Of a stretch of DNA of 64,000 nucleotides, positions 54,927 through 62,950 are shown one piece after another (the stretch's first letter is position 1; each line of letters opens with the position of its first letter). The stretch spans positions 1-64,000 of the forward strand of contig NZ_RZQL01000003.1 of NCBI RefSeq assembly GCF_003997935.1. The letters run 5' to 3'. The DNA is from Mesorhizobium sp. M7A.F.Ca.US.006.01.1.1. Its GTDB lineage: Bacteria; Pseudomonadota; Alphaproteobacteria; Rhizobiales; Rhizobiaceae. The notes under the pieces were generated by a model, which saw only the letters and a list, made by a program, of their open reading frames with translations, searched no databases and had not been told where the DNA came from. The position numbers were made by a program, and so were the translations under genes.

Positions 54927-56972
54927 GTGGGAGCAGGCGTGGAAACGCACGTGGAATCCACCCGATCGAGGCTGAACGGCGAGATGCCGGTCCTTTCCGT
55001 GCGCCTGCTCGGACCGCTGATGATCTCCCACAACGATGTGCCGGTTGCGCTGCCGTCGTCACGCAAGCTGCGCGCGCTGCTCGCCTATCTGGCGCTGGCG
55101 CCGCATCCGGTCGGCCGCAGTCGCCTGTGCGAGTTGTTGTGGGATGTGCCGAACGACCCGCGGGGCGAACTGCGCTGGTGCCTGAGCAAGCTGCGTGGCG
55201 CGCTCGACGCGGTGGGCCGACACCGGGTCGCGACACAGGGCGACACGGTCGTACTCGATCTGAGCGATTGCCTGGTCGATGCGCTGGAGGTGAGCCGCGC
55301 CGCCACGCAAGGGCTCGGCACCCTTGATGTCGACCGCTTGCGGGCGCTGGCCAAACTGTTTGCCGGCGATTTCCTGGACGGGCTGGAGCTCGAGCGCAGC
55401 CCGCATTTCAACAGCTGGCTGATCGCGCAGCGCCGGCGCTTCAGCGCTTGCCATGCCGCCGTGCTGGAACGGCTTGTCGCGAGCCTGCCGGCGCATAGTG
55501 ACGAGGCGATCGCCCATCTCGACACATGGGTGGAACTGGCGCCGTTCGACACGCGTGCGCATGCAGCACTTCTGGCCGGTCTGGCCGGGCGCGGCGAGGC
55601 CGGTGCGGCCGAAGAGCATCTGGCAGCGGCGGAACGATTGTTTCGGTCGGAGGAACTCGATTTCGCACCGCTTCGCGCGGCCTGGCGGGCGATCTGTGAC
55701 CGACGGTCGGGCACCTCGCTTCGGGCGGCCTGCCTGTCCACGCTATCGCCACTGGTGGCCACCTTGCCCACCGCACCCGGCCCGGTCGAGCCCAGCCACG
55801 CTTCGCTGGCGGTGATGCCGTTTGTCGAGGAGAGCGGCGGCACGCGCGGCGGATTGGCCGACGGTTTCACCCACGACATCATCACCCGCCTGGCCAAGCT
55901 CAGGGATTTCTTCGTCATCGCGCGCGGATCGGTGTTTGCGCTGGCAGAGCAGAACATCGCGCCCGAGGATGCCGGCCGCCGGCTGAATGTCGACTATGTC
56001 GCCACCGGCACGGTGCGCAGCCCGTCCGGCCGCCTCATCGTCAGCGTCGAACTGATCGAGGTGCGCAGCGCCAGGATCGTCTGGGCCGAGACCTTCGAGC
56101 GCAGGCCCGATGACATCTTTTCCGTGCTCGACGACATCGGCAACAGCATCGTCTCCTCGATCTCGGCCGAGATCGAAACAGTCGAGCGCAACCGCGCCAT
56201 GCTGAAGGCGCCCAGCTCGCTCAACGCCTGGGAGGCGTACCATCGCGGCCTCTGGCACATGTACCGCTTCACCCAGGTCGAAAACGAGCAGGCGCGGCAT
56301 TTCTTTGCCCACGCCTTGCAGCTCGACCCGACCTTTGCCCGCGCCTATGCCGGCCTGTCCTTCACCCACTGGCAGAACGCTTTCCAGCGCTGGGGCGACC
56401 GCGACCGCGAAAGCGCGCTGGCCTTCGAGAGCGCCGGAAACAGCCTGCTGGTCGATGACCACAATCCGGCCGCGCATTGGGCAATGGGCCGGGCGCTGTG
56501 GCTGCGCGGCGAGCAGGACGGTTCGCTGCTCGAACTGGAACGGGCGGTCGATCTCAGCCCCAACTTCGCGCTTGGCCACTACGCGTTGTCCTTCGTGCAT
56601 TCGCAGTCGGGCGACCCGCAAGCGGCGATCGGCTCTTCCGATCATTCGCGTCATCTCAGCCCGTTCGACCCATTGCTGTTCGGCATGCTGGGCGCACGCG
56701 CCATGGCGCATGTCCGGCTCGGCCAGTTCGAGGAAGCGGCCGAATGGGCGCTGAAGGCGGCGGCGCGGCCCAACGCCCACGCCATCATACTGGCGATCGC
56801 GGCGCACTGCCTGGCGCTGGCCGGACGGCTCGACGAGGCGCGCGGCTTCGCCGCCGCCATCCGCAAGACAAGGCCGGACTATTGCGCCGACGATTTCATC
56901 GGCACCTTCCGCTTCGAACCGGATGCCGTAGCGCTGTTCCGGCAGGGCGCCAGCCGCATCGGGCTGAACTGA
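54927..56972 (+). CDS. Transcriptional regulator with SARP/BTAD, TolB-like and TPR domains
   Basis: The product has up to 681 residues. The N-terminal SARP-type DNA-binding domain (VRLLGPLMISHNDVPV, RKLRALLAYLAL, LCELLWDVPNDPRGELRWCL) is followed by a BTAD-type helical domain (about residues 120-250). A TolB-like amino-terminal domain comes next (LAVMPFVEESGGTRGGLADG, VDYVATGTVR, IVWAETFERRPDDIF, about 290-400), then C-terminal TPR-like repeats (ARAYAGLSFTHW, GHYALSFVHSQSGD, EEAAEWALKAAAR). Similar multidomain regulators occur widely in rhizobia with unknown targets. It is divergent from the cysK-like gene. The start is uncertain: GTG at 54927, or ATG at 54984 directly before the SARP domain. 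Confidence 0.85.
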   Translation: MGAGVETHVESTRSRLNGEMPVLSVRLLGPLMISHNDVPVALPSSRKLRALLAYLALAPHPVGRSRLCELLWDVPNDPRGELRWCLSKLRGALDAVGRHRVATQGDTVVLDLSDCLVDALEVSRAATQGLGTLDVDRLRALAKLFAGDFLDGLELERSPHFNSWLIAQRRRFSACHAAVLERLVASLPAHSDEAIAHLDTWVELAPFDTRAHAALLAGLAGRGEAGAAEEHLAAAERLFRSEELDFAPLRAAWRAICDRRSGTSLRAACLSTLSPLVATLPTAPGPVEPSHASLAVMPFVEESGGTRGGLADGFTHDIITRLAKLRDFFVIARGSVFALAEQNIAPEDAGRRLNVDYVATGTVRSPSGRLIVSVELIEVRSARIVWAETFERRPDDIFSVLDDIGNSIVSSISAEIETVERNRAMLKAPSSLNAWEAYHRGLWHMYRFTQVENEQARHFFAHALQLDPTFARAYAGLSFTHWQNAFQRWGDRDRESALAFESAGNSLLVDDHNPAAHWAMGRALWLRGEQDGSLLELERAVDLSPNFALGHYALSFVHSQSGDPQAAIGSSDHSRHLSPFDPLLFGMLGARAMAHVRLGQFEEAAEWALKAAARPNAHAIILAIAAHCLALAGRLDEARGFAAAIRKTRPDYCADDFIGTFRFEPDAVALFRQGASRIGLN

Positions 56973-57067
56973 AGCCCGGGATCGCCATCTGGGGGATCGC
57001 CTGGGAATTTTGCCTCAAATCCGCTGGGTTAACGAAGTCGGAAGGAGTTGTTTAACCGTTCGCGGCT

Positions 57068-57283
57068 ATGTCATCGGTCCCGGGGGCCGACAAAGTGAGT
57101 ATGATGAGCAACAGCCCCGACAAGCGCAATGAATGGCGCGCCATATTTTACGTGCAGGCTCGCGTTGCCATCCTGTTTGTCCCGGTGGTTGCCAGCCTGC
57201 TGATCATAGCGGCGCTTGCCGGAAACGAACGCAAGTCGGTTCCCAGCATGATCGACCCGACCGTCACCGGCTCCGTGCGGTAG
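57068..57283 (+). CDS. Small single-span membrane protein, hypothetical
   Basis: The predicted peptide has 71 residues: a polar N terminus (SPDKRNEWRAIFYVQAR), one hydrophobic span (VAILFVPVVASLLIIAALAG) and a short polar tail. ATGs at 57101 and 57104, or a GTG at 57095, could be the real start, since the first ATG lacks a ribosome site. I recognise no family. The clean amphipathic-then-hydrophobic pattern favours a real gene. Confidence 0.5.
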   Translation: MSSVPGADKVSMMSNSPDKRNEWRAIFYVQARVAILFVPVVASLLIIAALAGNERKSVPSMIDPTVTGSVR

Positions 57284-57373
57284 ACCGGCGGTCATCGGCT
57301 CTTCGAGATGCTCTCGGAGGCAGGCGCCTGGCGTGCGCTATCGGCGGTTTTCATTTGGCGCTAAAATCATCCG

Positions 57374-57748
57374 ATGGCACTGAATGAGTGGGCCCGAACG
57401 ATCAAGCGCGATGTGCATGCGCTCTACCTTGCCGCTCGCGATCCCCGAACGCCCTGGTACGCCAAGGCGCTTGCCGTGTGTGTTGCAAGCTATGCCTTGT
57501 CGCCAATCGACCTGATCCCCGATTTCATTCCGGTGATCGGCTATCTCGACGACGTGATCCTTGTCCCTTTGGGCGTCCTTGCCGTGGTCAGGATGATACC
57601 GCCCGAGGTGATGGCGGAACACAGAAAGACCGCCGCACTGGCCGCCGACAGGCCGGTGAGCCGCTACGCGGCGGTGATCATTGTTTGTATCTGGACTGCC
57701 TCGATCGTGCTGGCCGGATGGCTGGGATATCTGTATTTCGCCGACTGA
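57374..57748 (+). CDS. DUF1232 (YkvA-like) membrane protein
   Basis: A 124-residue protein with the DUF1232 signature YALSPIDLIPDFIPVIGYLDDVI after a first amphipathic helix (RDPRTPWYAKALAV). Two hydrophobic segments follow, the last at the C terminus (AAVIIVCIWTASIVLAGWLG). The family is widespread and uncharacterised. It converges with the UBP zinc-finger gene across an imperfect terminator. Confidence 0.88.
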   Translation: MALNEWARTIKRDVHALYLAARDPRTPWYAKALAVCVASYALSPIDLIPDFIPVIGYLDDVILVPLGVLAVVRMIPPEVMAEHRKTAALAADRPVSRYAAVIIVCIWTASIVLAGWLGYLYFAD

Positions 57749-57783
57749 CTGCCAAGCCGTTCAGCAGGGAGGCCGCCGCCAAG

Positions 57784-57810
57784 AAGCCCGGACGGACCGC
57801 GCTTTTCTCT
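57784..57810. terminator. Imperfect bidirectional terminator, near-copy of the one at 59912
   Basis: AAGCCCGG (57784-57791), loop ACGGA, CCGCGCTT (57797-57804) with one C:C mismatch, then TTCTCT. It lies between the convergent DUF1232 and zinc-finger genes. The 27 bases match those at 59912-59938 at 25 positions. Confidence 0.55.
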
Positions 57811-57835
57811 GGATTCTGTCGCCATCCGGCGACGC

Positions 57836-58144
57836 TCAAACAAAGCGCGGGATCGGGCCGTTCTGCGAGGTCACGTTGTCGCCGAGCTCGATAAAAACCT
57901 CGTCGACATAGCACCATGCCCAGCCTTCCGGCGGATCGTAGCCCTCGATGATCGGATGCTTGGTGGCGTGGAAATGCTTGGTGGCGTGACGGTTGGGCGA
58001 GTCGTCGCAGCAGCCGACATGGCCGCAGGTGCGGCAGAGCCGCAGATGCACCCATTGCGACCCGCTCTTCAGGCACTCCTCGCAGCCGAGGGCGCTCGGC
58101 GTCACCTTCCTGATGTCGCGCGTATGTCTGCATTCATCCATCAT
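57836..58144 (-). CDS. UBP-type zinc-finger protein
   Basis: A 102-residue protein consisting almost wholly of a ZnF-UBP domain: CRHTRDI, LGCEECLKSGSQWVHLRLC, then CGHVGCCDDSPNRHATKHFH and HPIIEGYDPPEGWAWCYVDE. In eukaryotes this fold binds the ubiquitin C terminus; bacterial copies have no known ligand. The start overlaps the stop of the flavoprotein gene (ATGA), so the two are translated together. Confidence 0.9.
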   Translation of the reverse strand: MMDECRHTRDIRKVTPSALGCEECLKSGSQWVHLRLCRTCGHVGCCDDSPNRHATKHFHATKHPIIEGYDPPEGWAWCYVDEVFIELGDNVTSQNGPIPRFV

Positions 58145-59826
58145 GGTCTCCCGGCCATTCGAGGTGTGTCCGCGTTGCCGCGCGCGAGGTAGGCGTGCAG
58201 AGCCGCGACCACCTGGGCGCCTTCGCCGACAGCCGCCGCGACACGTTTGACCGAGCCGGCACGGACATCGCCTATGGCGAACACGCCGCTGCGGCTCGTC
58301 TCCATCTGCGCCAATCCCAGGTCCGATCCGGTGCGCACGAAACCCCTGGCGTCCAGCGCGACATCGCAGTTGGCCAGCCAATCGGTGTTCGGATCAGCGC
58401 CAATGAAGAGGAAGAGATGGCGGATCGGGCGCGTCGTTTCCGCGCCGCTGGCGCGGTTGCGCCAGCGCACAGTGGCAAGATTGCCGTCTTCGCCGTCCAG
58501 CGCCTCGATTTCGGTCCCGGTCAGCACCTCGATGTTCGGCTGCGCCCGGATGCGCTCGACCAGATAACGCGACATGCTGGCATCGAGGCTGCCGCCGCGC
58601 GCCAGCAGCGCCACTTTGCGCGCATGGCTGGCCAGATAGACGGCCGCCTGCCCGGCCGAATTGCCGGCGCCGACCAGCGCTACTTCCTGATCCGCGCAAA
58701 GCCGACCTTCGATGGGCGAGGCCCAATAATGCACGGACGCTCCCTCGAACTGCGCCAGATTGGCGATGTCGAGGCGGCGGTAGCGCGCACCGCTGGCGAT
58801 CACCACGCTGCGCGTGCGCACGGTCTCGCCGTCACCGACATCGAGCAGATAGCGGGCGCCTGACGCGTCGGTGGCGGCGCTCAAAAGCTTCGCCTCGTCC
58901 GGGATGACCATTTCGACGCCGAATTTCTGCGCCTGATTGTAGGCGCGCGCCATCAGCGCCATGCCCGAAATGCCGGTGGGGAAACCAAGATAGTTCTCGA
59001 TGCGCGAGGAGGCGCCGGCCTGTCCGCCGAAGGCACGGCAATCGAGCACGATCGTCGACAGCCCTTCGGATGCCGCATAGACCGCCGCAGCCAGCCCTGC
59101 CGGGCCGGCGCCGACGATGGCCACGTCATATACCGTATCGGCATCGATCGACCGCAGCAGGCCGATGCAGCGGGCGAGGTCCTTTTCGCCGGGGTTCATC
59201 AGCAGCCTGCCGTTTGGACAGAGCACGATCGGCAGGTGGTGCGGATCGACCTCGAAGCGTTCTACCAGGGTCTTGGCGCAGGGATCGCTGTCTGAATCGA
59301 GCACGCGATGCGGCTGGCCGCTGCGCGCCAGAAAACCCTGTAGCCGCAACACGTCGGCATTGTCCTTGGGTCCGATGATGATCGGCCCGCTGGTGGCGCT
59401 CTCCAAGAGCCCGACGCGGCGCAGGATCAGCGCCCGCATGATGCGCTCGCCGAGATTGGCCTCCTGCACCATCAGGTCGCGCAGCCGCTGTGAGGCGATG
59501 ACGAACGCCTCCACCGGCTCGGCGGCCTGCGCATTGACCAGCGAGGGACGGGCCGAAAGCTGCGCCAACTCGCCGACAAAGCTGCCTGGGCCATGCGTGA
59601 CGATCGTCTCGCGCCGGCCGAGCCCGCCGTCCTGGGTGATGTCCACGCTGCCCGACAAAACGACGATCAGACCGGGCGCCACATCGCCTGCCGTGACGAT
59701 GTTCTCGCCGGCCGCATAGGCGCTGGCCTCGCCGAACCGGCGCATGCGGTCGATGTCCACCTCGGCCAGCGTGGGGAACGCCTGGTCGCGGCGGGCACCG
59801 AAGATCTGGGTGGTGGATTGAGCCAT
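58141..59826 (-). CDS. Cyclic-nucleotide-domain / thioredoxin-reductase-like flavoprotein
   Basis: This 561-residue protein has three parts. Residues about 20-140 form a cNMP-binding domain (YAAGENIVTAGDVAPGLIVV, GPGSFVGELAQLSARPS). Residues about 150-230 resemble a glutaredoxin or adaptor domain (VLCPNGRLLMNPGEKDLARC). The rest is a thioredoxin-reductase-type FAD/NAD domain (VAIVGAGPAGLAAAVYAASEG, FGGQAGASSRIENYLGFP, VALVGAGNSAGQAAVYLA, VFAIGDVRAGSVKRVA). The CxxC redox pair of thioredoxin reductase is absent. It is coupled to the UBP zinc-finger gene. Electron acceptor and trigger are unknown. Confidence 0.9.
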   Translation of the reverse strand: MAQSTTQIFGARRDQAFPTLAEVDIDRMRRFGEASAYAAGENIVTAGDVAPGLIVVLSGSVDITQDGGLGRRETIVTHGPGSFVGELAQLSARPSLVNAQAAEPVEAFVIASQRLRDLMVQEANLGERIMRALILRRVGLLESATSGPIIIGPKDNADVLRLQGFLARSGQPHRVLDSDSDPCAKTLVERFEVDPHHLPIVLCPNGRLLMNPGEKDLARCIGLLRSIDADTVYDVAIVGAGPAGLAAAVYAASEGLSTIVLDCRAFGGQAGASSRIENYLGFPTGISGMALMARAYNQAQKFGVEMVIPDEAKLLSAATDASGARYLLDVGDGETVRTRSVVIASGARYRRLDIANLAQFEGASVHYWASPIEGRLCADQEVALVGAGNSAGQAAVYLASHARKVALLARGGSLDASMSRYLVERIRAQPNIEVLTGTEIEALDGEDGNLATVRWRNRASGAETTRPIRHLFLFIGADPNTDWLANCDVALDARGFVRTGSDLGLAQMETSRSGVFAIGDVRAGSVKRVAAAVGEGAQVVAALHAYLARGNADTPRMAGRP

Positions 59827-59907
59827 GGCTTTGAGCGTAGCGAAGCGGGCGCGGAGTTTGAAGCGGTTTGTGAGGGGACTGGCCAGAAGGGGAGGTCTGG
59901 CGGCAAA

Positions 59908-59938
59908 GAAAAAGCCCGGACGAACCGGGCTTTTCTCT
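59908..59938 (-). terminator. Terminator next to a tRNA 3' remnant
   Basis: AAGCCCGG (59912-59919), loop ACGAA, CCGGGCTT (59925-59932). On the minus strand it is followed by TTTTTCTTT. Its position 38 bases beyond the tRNA CCA end at 59976 is what is expected for the native terminator of a minus-strand tRNA gene whose body has been displaced. Confidence 0.75.
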
Positions 59939-59975
59939 AAGTTTCTGAACCGTCGAATGGTTCGAAACGGGAATT

Positions 59976-59998
59976 TGGTGCCCAGAAGAGGACTCGAA
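59976..59998 (-). other. Orphan tRNA 3' end (T-loop to CCA), probable attachment site of a genomic island
   Basis: On the minus strand the 23 bases read as T-loop TTCGAGT, T-stem strand CCTCT, acceptor strand TCTGGGC, discriminator A and CCA. Nothing upstream on that strand (to about 60090) can form the rest of a tRNA. A matching full gene would start GCCCAGA; tRNA-Leu is my best guess at the type, not a firm one. Integrases that use tRNA 3' ends leave exactly such a displaced end at the far side of the island, while the intact tRNA is rebuilt at the integrase side. The base composition changes from here to the right edge. Confidence 0.7.
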
Positions 59999-60098
59999 TA
60001 GCCTCCTAGCTAGCTCTTGATTATACTAGATAATCTCTTCTCAGAATTCCAGGTTGTGTAGCACACACGTGTAGCATGAACCAATATCCGGTACCGCC

Positions 60099-61238
60099 CT
60101 AGGAAATAAGGCGTGGCGTTAGCGCATCATCCAAAAGCCATGTCCGTCCTTGCCGCTTCAAGAGGCCGCTGACAGAAAACAATTGCCCGGTTCTGTGGGC
60201 CTCAAGGGCAGTTAAATAGCTTTGAGGATCTAGAGGTATAAGGACGCGAATAGGCCCATAGTCCGCGCTGTCCCAACTCACCCAAATTTCTCTTCCAGCA
60301 CGATCATCAATCAAATCCGAAGGATTTCCGTCAGTCTCCAACCGGACGATGCGACCTATGATCGTCTCCCTTTTTGGAACCTCCTCTTTTCTCAGGCGAG
60401 ATGAGGCGTCTTTGAGTAGATCAACGTATCGTTTCTCGATTTTGAAAGATTGAGGAGCTATCTGACCCCTGGGTCCCCATTCAGGAGATAGTGCAATAGA
60501 CATTTCAAGCTTAGAAATGCCCGTATCCTCGATCATCCCGATGACTTCGTCGCACATATTTGCACTCATGCCATTTTCCGCAACAACAATGGGAGACGCG
60601 TCATCTTGGGCGATGGCGGCGTTGAATGATGAGAGGCCTCGCGCGATACGCTCAATAACTTTTCGGCCGAATGGAACGTCTGGACTTCCAATTTCGAGCT
60701 GTGGGGCGTCGTTCATGCCCACCGGAGACTCTATGACAAAGCCAAAACTTCCGCGAAAGGTGTGCCCAAATCGGCAGCGGCCGGCATACGTTAGCGCGTC
60801 TTTCAACGTGCGCTTGAACGACAATTCGCCTGACAGCTCCGTCGTTGCTGACGCAGCCAAGAAGCTTTTCATATTTGTGATGTATGAGTTTGCCATTCCA
60901 AGTTCGATGGACTCATGACGCACATACTCGTCGGGAACCCTCGTGAAGATTAGGTCATAAGCAAGTGAAATGAGCGCCTGAGCAAACTGTGAGGGCGTTA
61001 CATCATACAATTGGACGAGGGTTTCGAGGGCGGCAGCGACCTCGGCCATTTCCTTCTCCGGCGGAGCACCGTTGGAAAATATCAGATTTACAGACTGGGA
61101 AGCGTTGTCATCATCTCCCAATGACAATTTCAGGAGTTTGCCGTCTCGGCTTGCCTGACGCTCCCAACCTTGATCCGTGAGGTAGCGCACGATCGCGCCC
61201 TTGGGGACGTGTACCAAATCTGTTCGCCGAGAAACCAT
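60099..61238 (-). CDS. Unrecognised 379-residue protein coupled to the DUF4365 gene
   Basis: The second gene of a two-gene unit: its ATG overlaps the TAA of the DUF4365 gene by one base (TAATG), which points to coupled translation. I recognise no family. There is no signal peptide or membrane span. The N-terminal 40 residues look like a small wing (GAIVRYLTDQGWERQA). A helical region of about residues 75-140 follows, then beta-rich sequence (HTFRGSFGFVIESPVG), and a C-terminal beta-rich segment of about residues 290-379 (RIVRLETDG, GREIWVSWD, PIRVLIPLDP, GLLKRQGRTWLLDD). GC content is visibly lower than in the genes to the left. Confidence 0.8.
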   Translation of the reverse strand: MVSRRTDLVHVPKGAIVRYLTDQGWERQASRDGKLLKLSLGDDDNASQSVNLIFSNGAPPEKEMAEVAAALETLVQLYDVTPSQFAQALISLAYDLIFTRVPDEYVRHESIELGMANSYITNMKSFLAASATTELSGELSFKRTLKDALTYAGRCRFGHTFRGSFGFVIESPVGMNDAPQLEIGSPDVPFGRKVIERIARGLSSFNAAIAQDDASPIVVAENGMSANMCDEVIGMIEDTGISKLEMSIALSPEWGPRGQIAPQSFKIEKRYVDLLKDASSRLRKEEVPKRETIIGRIVRLETDGNPSDLIDDRAGREIWVSWDSADYGPIRVLIPLDPQSYLTALEAHRTGQLFSVSGLLKRQGRTWLLDDALTPRLIS

Positions 61239-61789
61239 TAGAACAGCTCCATCCGCCGGCGTCGCTCGGCAACCAATGCGGACGACAGATTGGCAGCATC
61301 AAGCACGCTTCTGCGCGAAATTCTGATCTGCTTGGTCGACGTTTCCGTTACCGTCGGAGTTCCAGTCAAGGTCGTGAAGTAGCAACATTTGCGGAGCAGG
61401 ATGGCATCCTCAGATATGTTTACCCATTCACGCTCGTCCGTAGGTAGGCACATTAGGATGAGGATTACCGCTACCGCCTCCGGTGGGCGAGTTACCAAAT
61501 CGTTGTAAGCCTTGGTCTTGATGCTCCATATTATGTCAGCGTCATCCGAAGTCCATGTCCACGTGCATTTTAGTTGGAAATCGATCGGGAAACCGGCATT
61601 GACATATCGATGGACAGGCTCGCCCTTGCTATCCATGCCTATTCTTGAGGCTATCGAGTCAAACGTGCCATCGAACCCGTAGTCAAACTCATGCCCCATG
61701 CGCAGGTTGGCCCTTGCAGCGGCAGCTACTGCTTGGACATATGCCCGGCTCAGGCCTTCTTGTGCGTGATCTTTCGTCAGCAAATCCAA
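61238..61789 (-). CDS. DUF4365-like protein, putative PD-(D/E)XK-type nuclease
   Basis: A 183-residue protein matching DUF4365 in outline: an N-terminal helix EGLSRAYVQAVAAAARANL with Glu11, then HEFDYGFDGTFD (Asp36, Asp40, Asp44), then FPIDFQLKCTW with Asp70, Gln72 and Lys74. The Glu ... Asp ... Q-x-K order is that of restriction-endonuclease-like folds. DUF4365 proteins are often found in islands and near defence genes, but activity is not established. First gene of the pair with the 379-residue protein. It could equally be a restriction-like protein or a toxin. Confidence 0.75.
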   Translation of the reverse strand: MDLLTKDHAQEGLSRAYVQAVAAAARANLRMGHEFDYGFDGTFDSIASRIGMDSKGEPVHRYVNAGFPIDFQLKCTWTWTSDDADIIWSIKTKAYNDLVTRPPEAVAVILILMCLPTDEREWVNISEDAILLRKCCYFTTLTGTPTVTETSTKQIRISRRSVLDAANLSSALVAERRRRMELF

Positions 61790-62169
61790 CCCCCCGGCCG
61801 TTCTTTGGTTACCGTCTTGAACGTTCGCCCCGAGAGTAGCAATAGCCGCCGGAAACGAAAGGCCGGATCGCTTGACTTACCGCGCCCTGGTCGGAGGCTA
61901 CGCGGCTTCAGCGATCAGCTCCGGACAACGCGGTTGTGATCGTGGAGAAGCCGGCGACGCAGATTAAGTTTCCGGCGCAGGCACCGGCGCAAGGCTCACA
62001 GCTTTAGGGGCTGGGACGCCAATGGAGCGTCTTCAATGACACATCTGCAATGGGTAGACAGTGGAAATGCCAGCGCAAGCGTTGAATGACCGATTTGCGC
62101 CGCTGACAACGGACATCGAGCGGATTTTGCTCTTCTGACGGCATCCCTGCAGCTCTTGCACAGGTTGAC
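61790..62169. other. Intergenic stretch between the DUF4365 pair and the DUF2971 gene
   Basis: These 380 bases carry no convincing gene. Short frames lack ribosome sites and family resemblance. The sequence may include the promoter of the DUF4365 unit (near 61800) and decayed coding sequence in the 61880-62110 part, which is more GC-rich than the island genes. No inverted repeat or terminator stood out. Confidence 0.4.
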
Positions 62170-62832
62170 CTATTTCCACATGCTTTCCTGCATGTTTTTG
62201 ACGACTTTGAAATCGTCAAAGTCGGCCCGCGCTCGGTAGGTTTCAACCGAACCGGCCATGCCTCCCAGCGCCTCGGCCACCTGAGCGCGCGTTACCCCAC
62301 TTCGCGGCCCTACGATGACCGACTTCAGCTCAAGGTGTGGAGAGAACGGTAGGAAGTAATGCACTTTGCGCTTTATCTCCTCTCCGTTCTCCAGGGGAAG
62401 GAAGAACCGGTATTCCTCCTCATACTGCCAAGCGTCGAACTTCATCCTGAAGAGCCGCTTCAGATGCTCCTCGCCGACGTCTTCCAAGCTCCTGCACTCA
62501 AAGGTCTGCAACGTTGGACGCTTCGTAACGTACTCGACCTCGCGGACCCGTGTGGGAAACGTAAAGAACTCAAGGGCGATCCCTGTGTAGCTCGCCCCGT
62601 AGTGGCTCCACATGAGGGGGTGTGACCACCTTTTGCTCATGCAGATGATCCCAGTATGGCCGTTCACGTGTTCACGCACTCTGCGGAGTTCGAGCCGGTC
62701 GGCCTTCCGCTTTAGGGCCAGCCCGATAAATTCGAACTCGTCGTTCAGCTCATTAATGCGAGAAATCCGGAGACGGCGTTCCCTGATGGCAAGGAGGCCG
62801 TATTCTGCGTTGAGGAAGCGGTAGAGACGCAT
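62170..62832 (-). CDS. DUF2971 family protein
   Basis: A 220-residue protein starting at MRLYRFLNAEYGL (GGGGGTC nearby; a longer frame to 62919 is possible). Family traits are the early ISRINELNDEFEF, then GIICMSKRWSHPLMWSHYGASYTGIALEF, and FDAWQYEEEYRFFLPL. DUF2971 proteins are common accessory genes, often in islands near defence genes, with no proven activity. It lies in the same orientation as the GIY-YIG gene upstream, 118 bases away. Confidence 0.85.
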   Translation of the reverse strand: MRLYRFLNAEYGLLAIRERRLRISRINELNDEFEFIGLALKRKADRLELRRVREHVNGHTGIICMSKRWSHPLMWSHYGASYTGIALEFFTFPTRVREVEYVTKRPTLQTFECRSLEDVGEEHLKRLFRMKFDAWQYEEEYRFFLPLENGEEIKRKVHYFLPFSPHLELKSVIVGPRSGVTRAQVAEALGGMAGSVETYRARADFDDFKVVKNMQESMWK

Positions 62833-62950
62833 CGAGACCCCCGGGTTCCTGCTTTCGGTGATGTTTATAGGGCTCGGTAGCCACTTGAGCGTTTCTAGTC
62901 TTTTTTCGCTCCACGGCAAAGCTCTCCCGGCAGGCTGGAGAAGTGCTGGC

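Noticed and set aside
59976-60090. A complete tRNA gene at the island edge
   Set aside because: Only the T-loop to CCA part is present; the next 90 bases on the minus strand cannot form D-arm, anticodon arm or the 5' acceptor strand.
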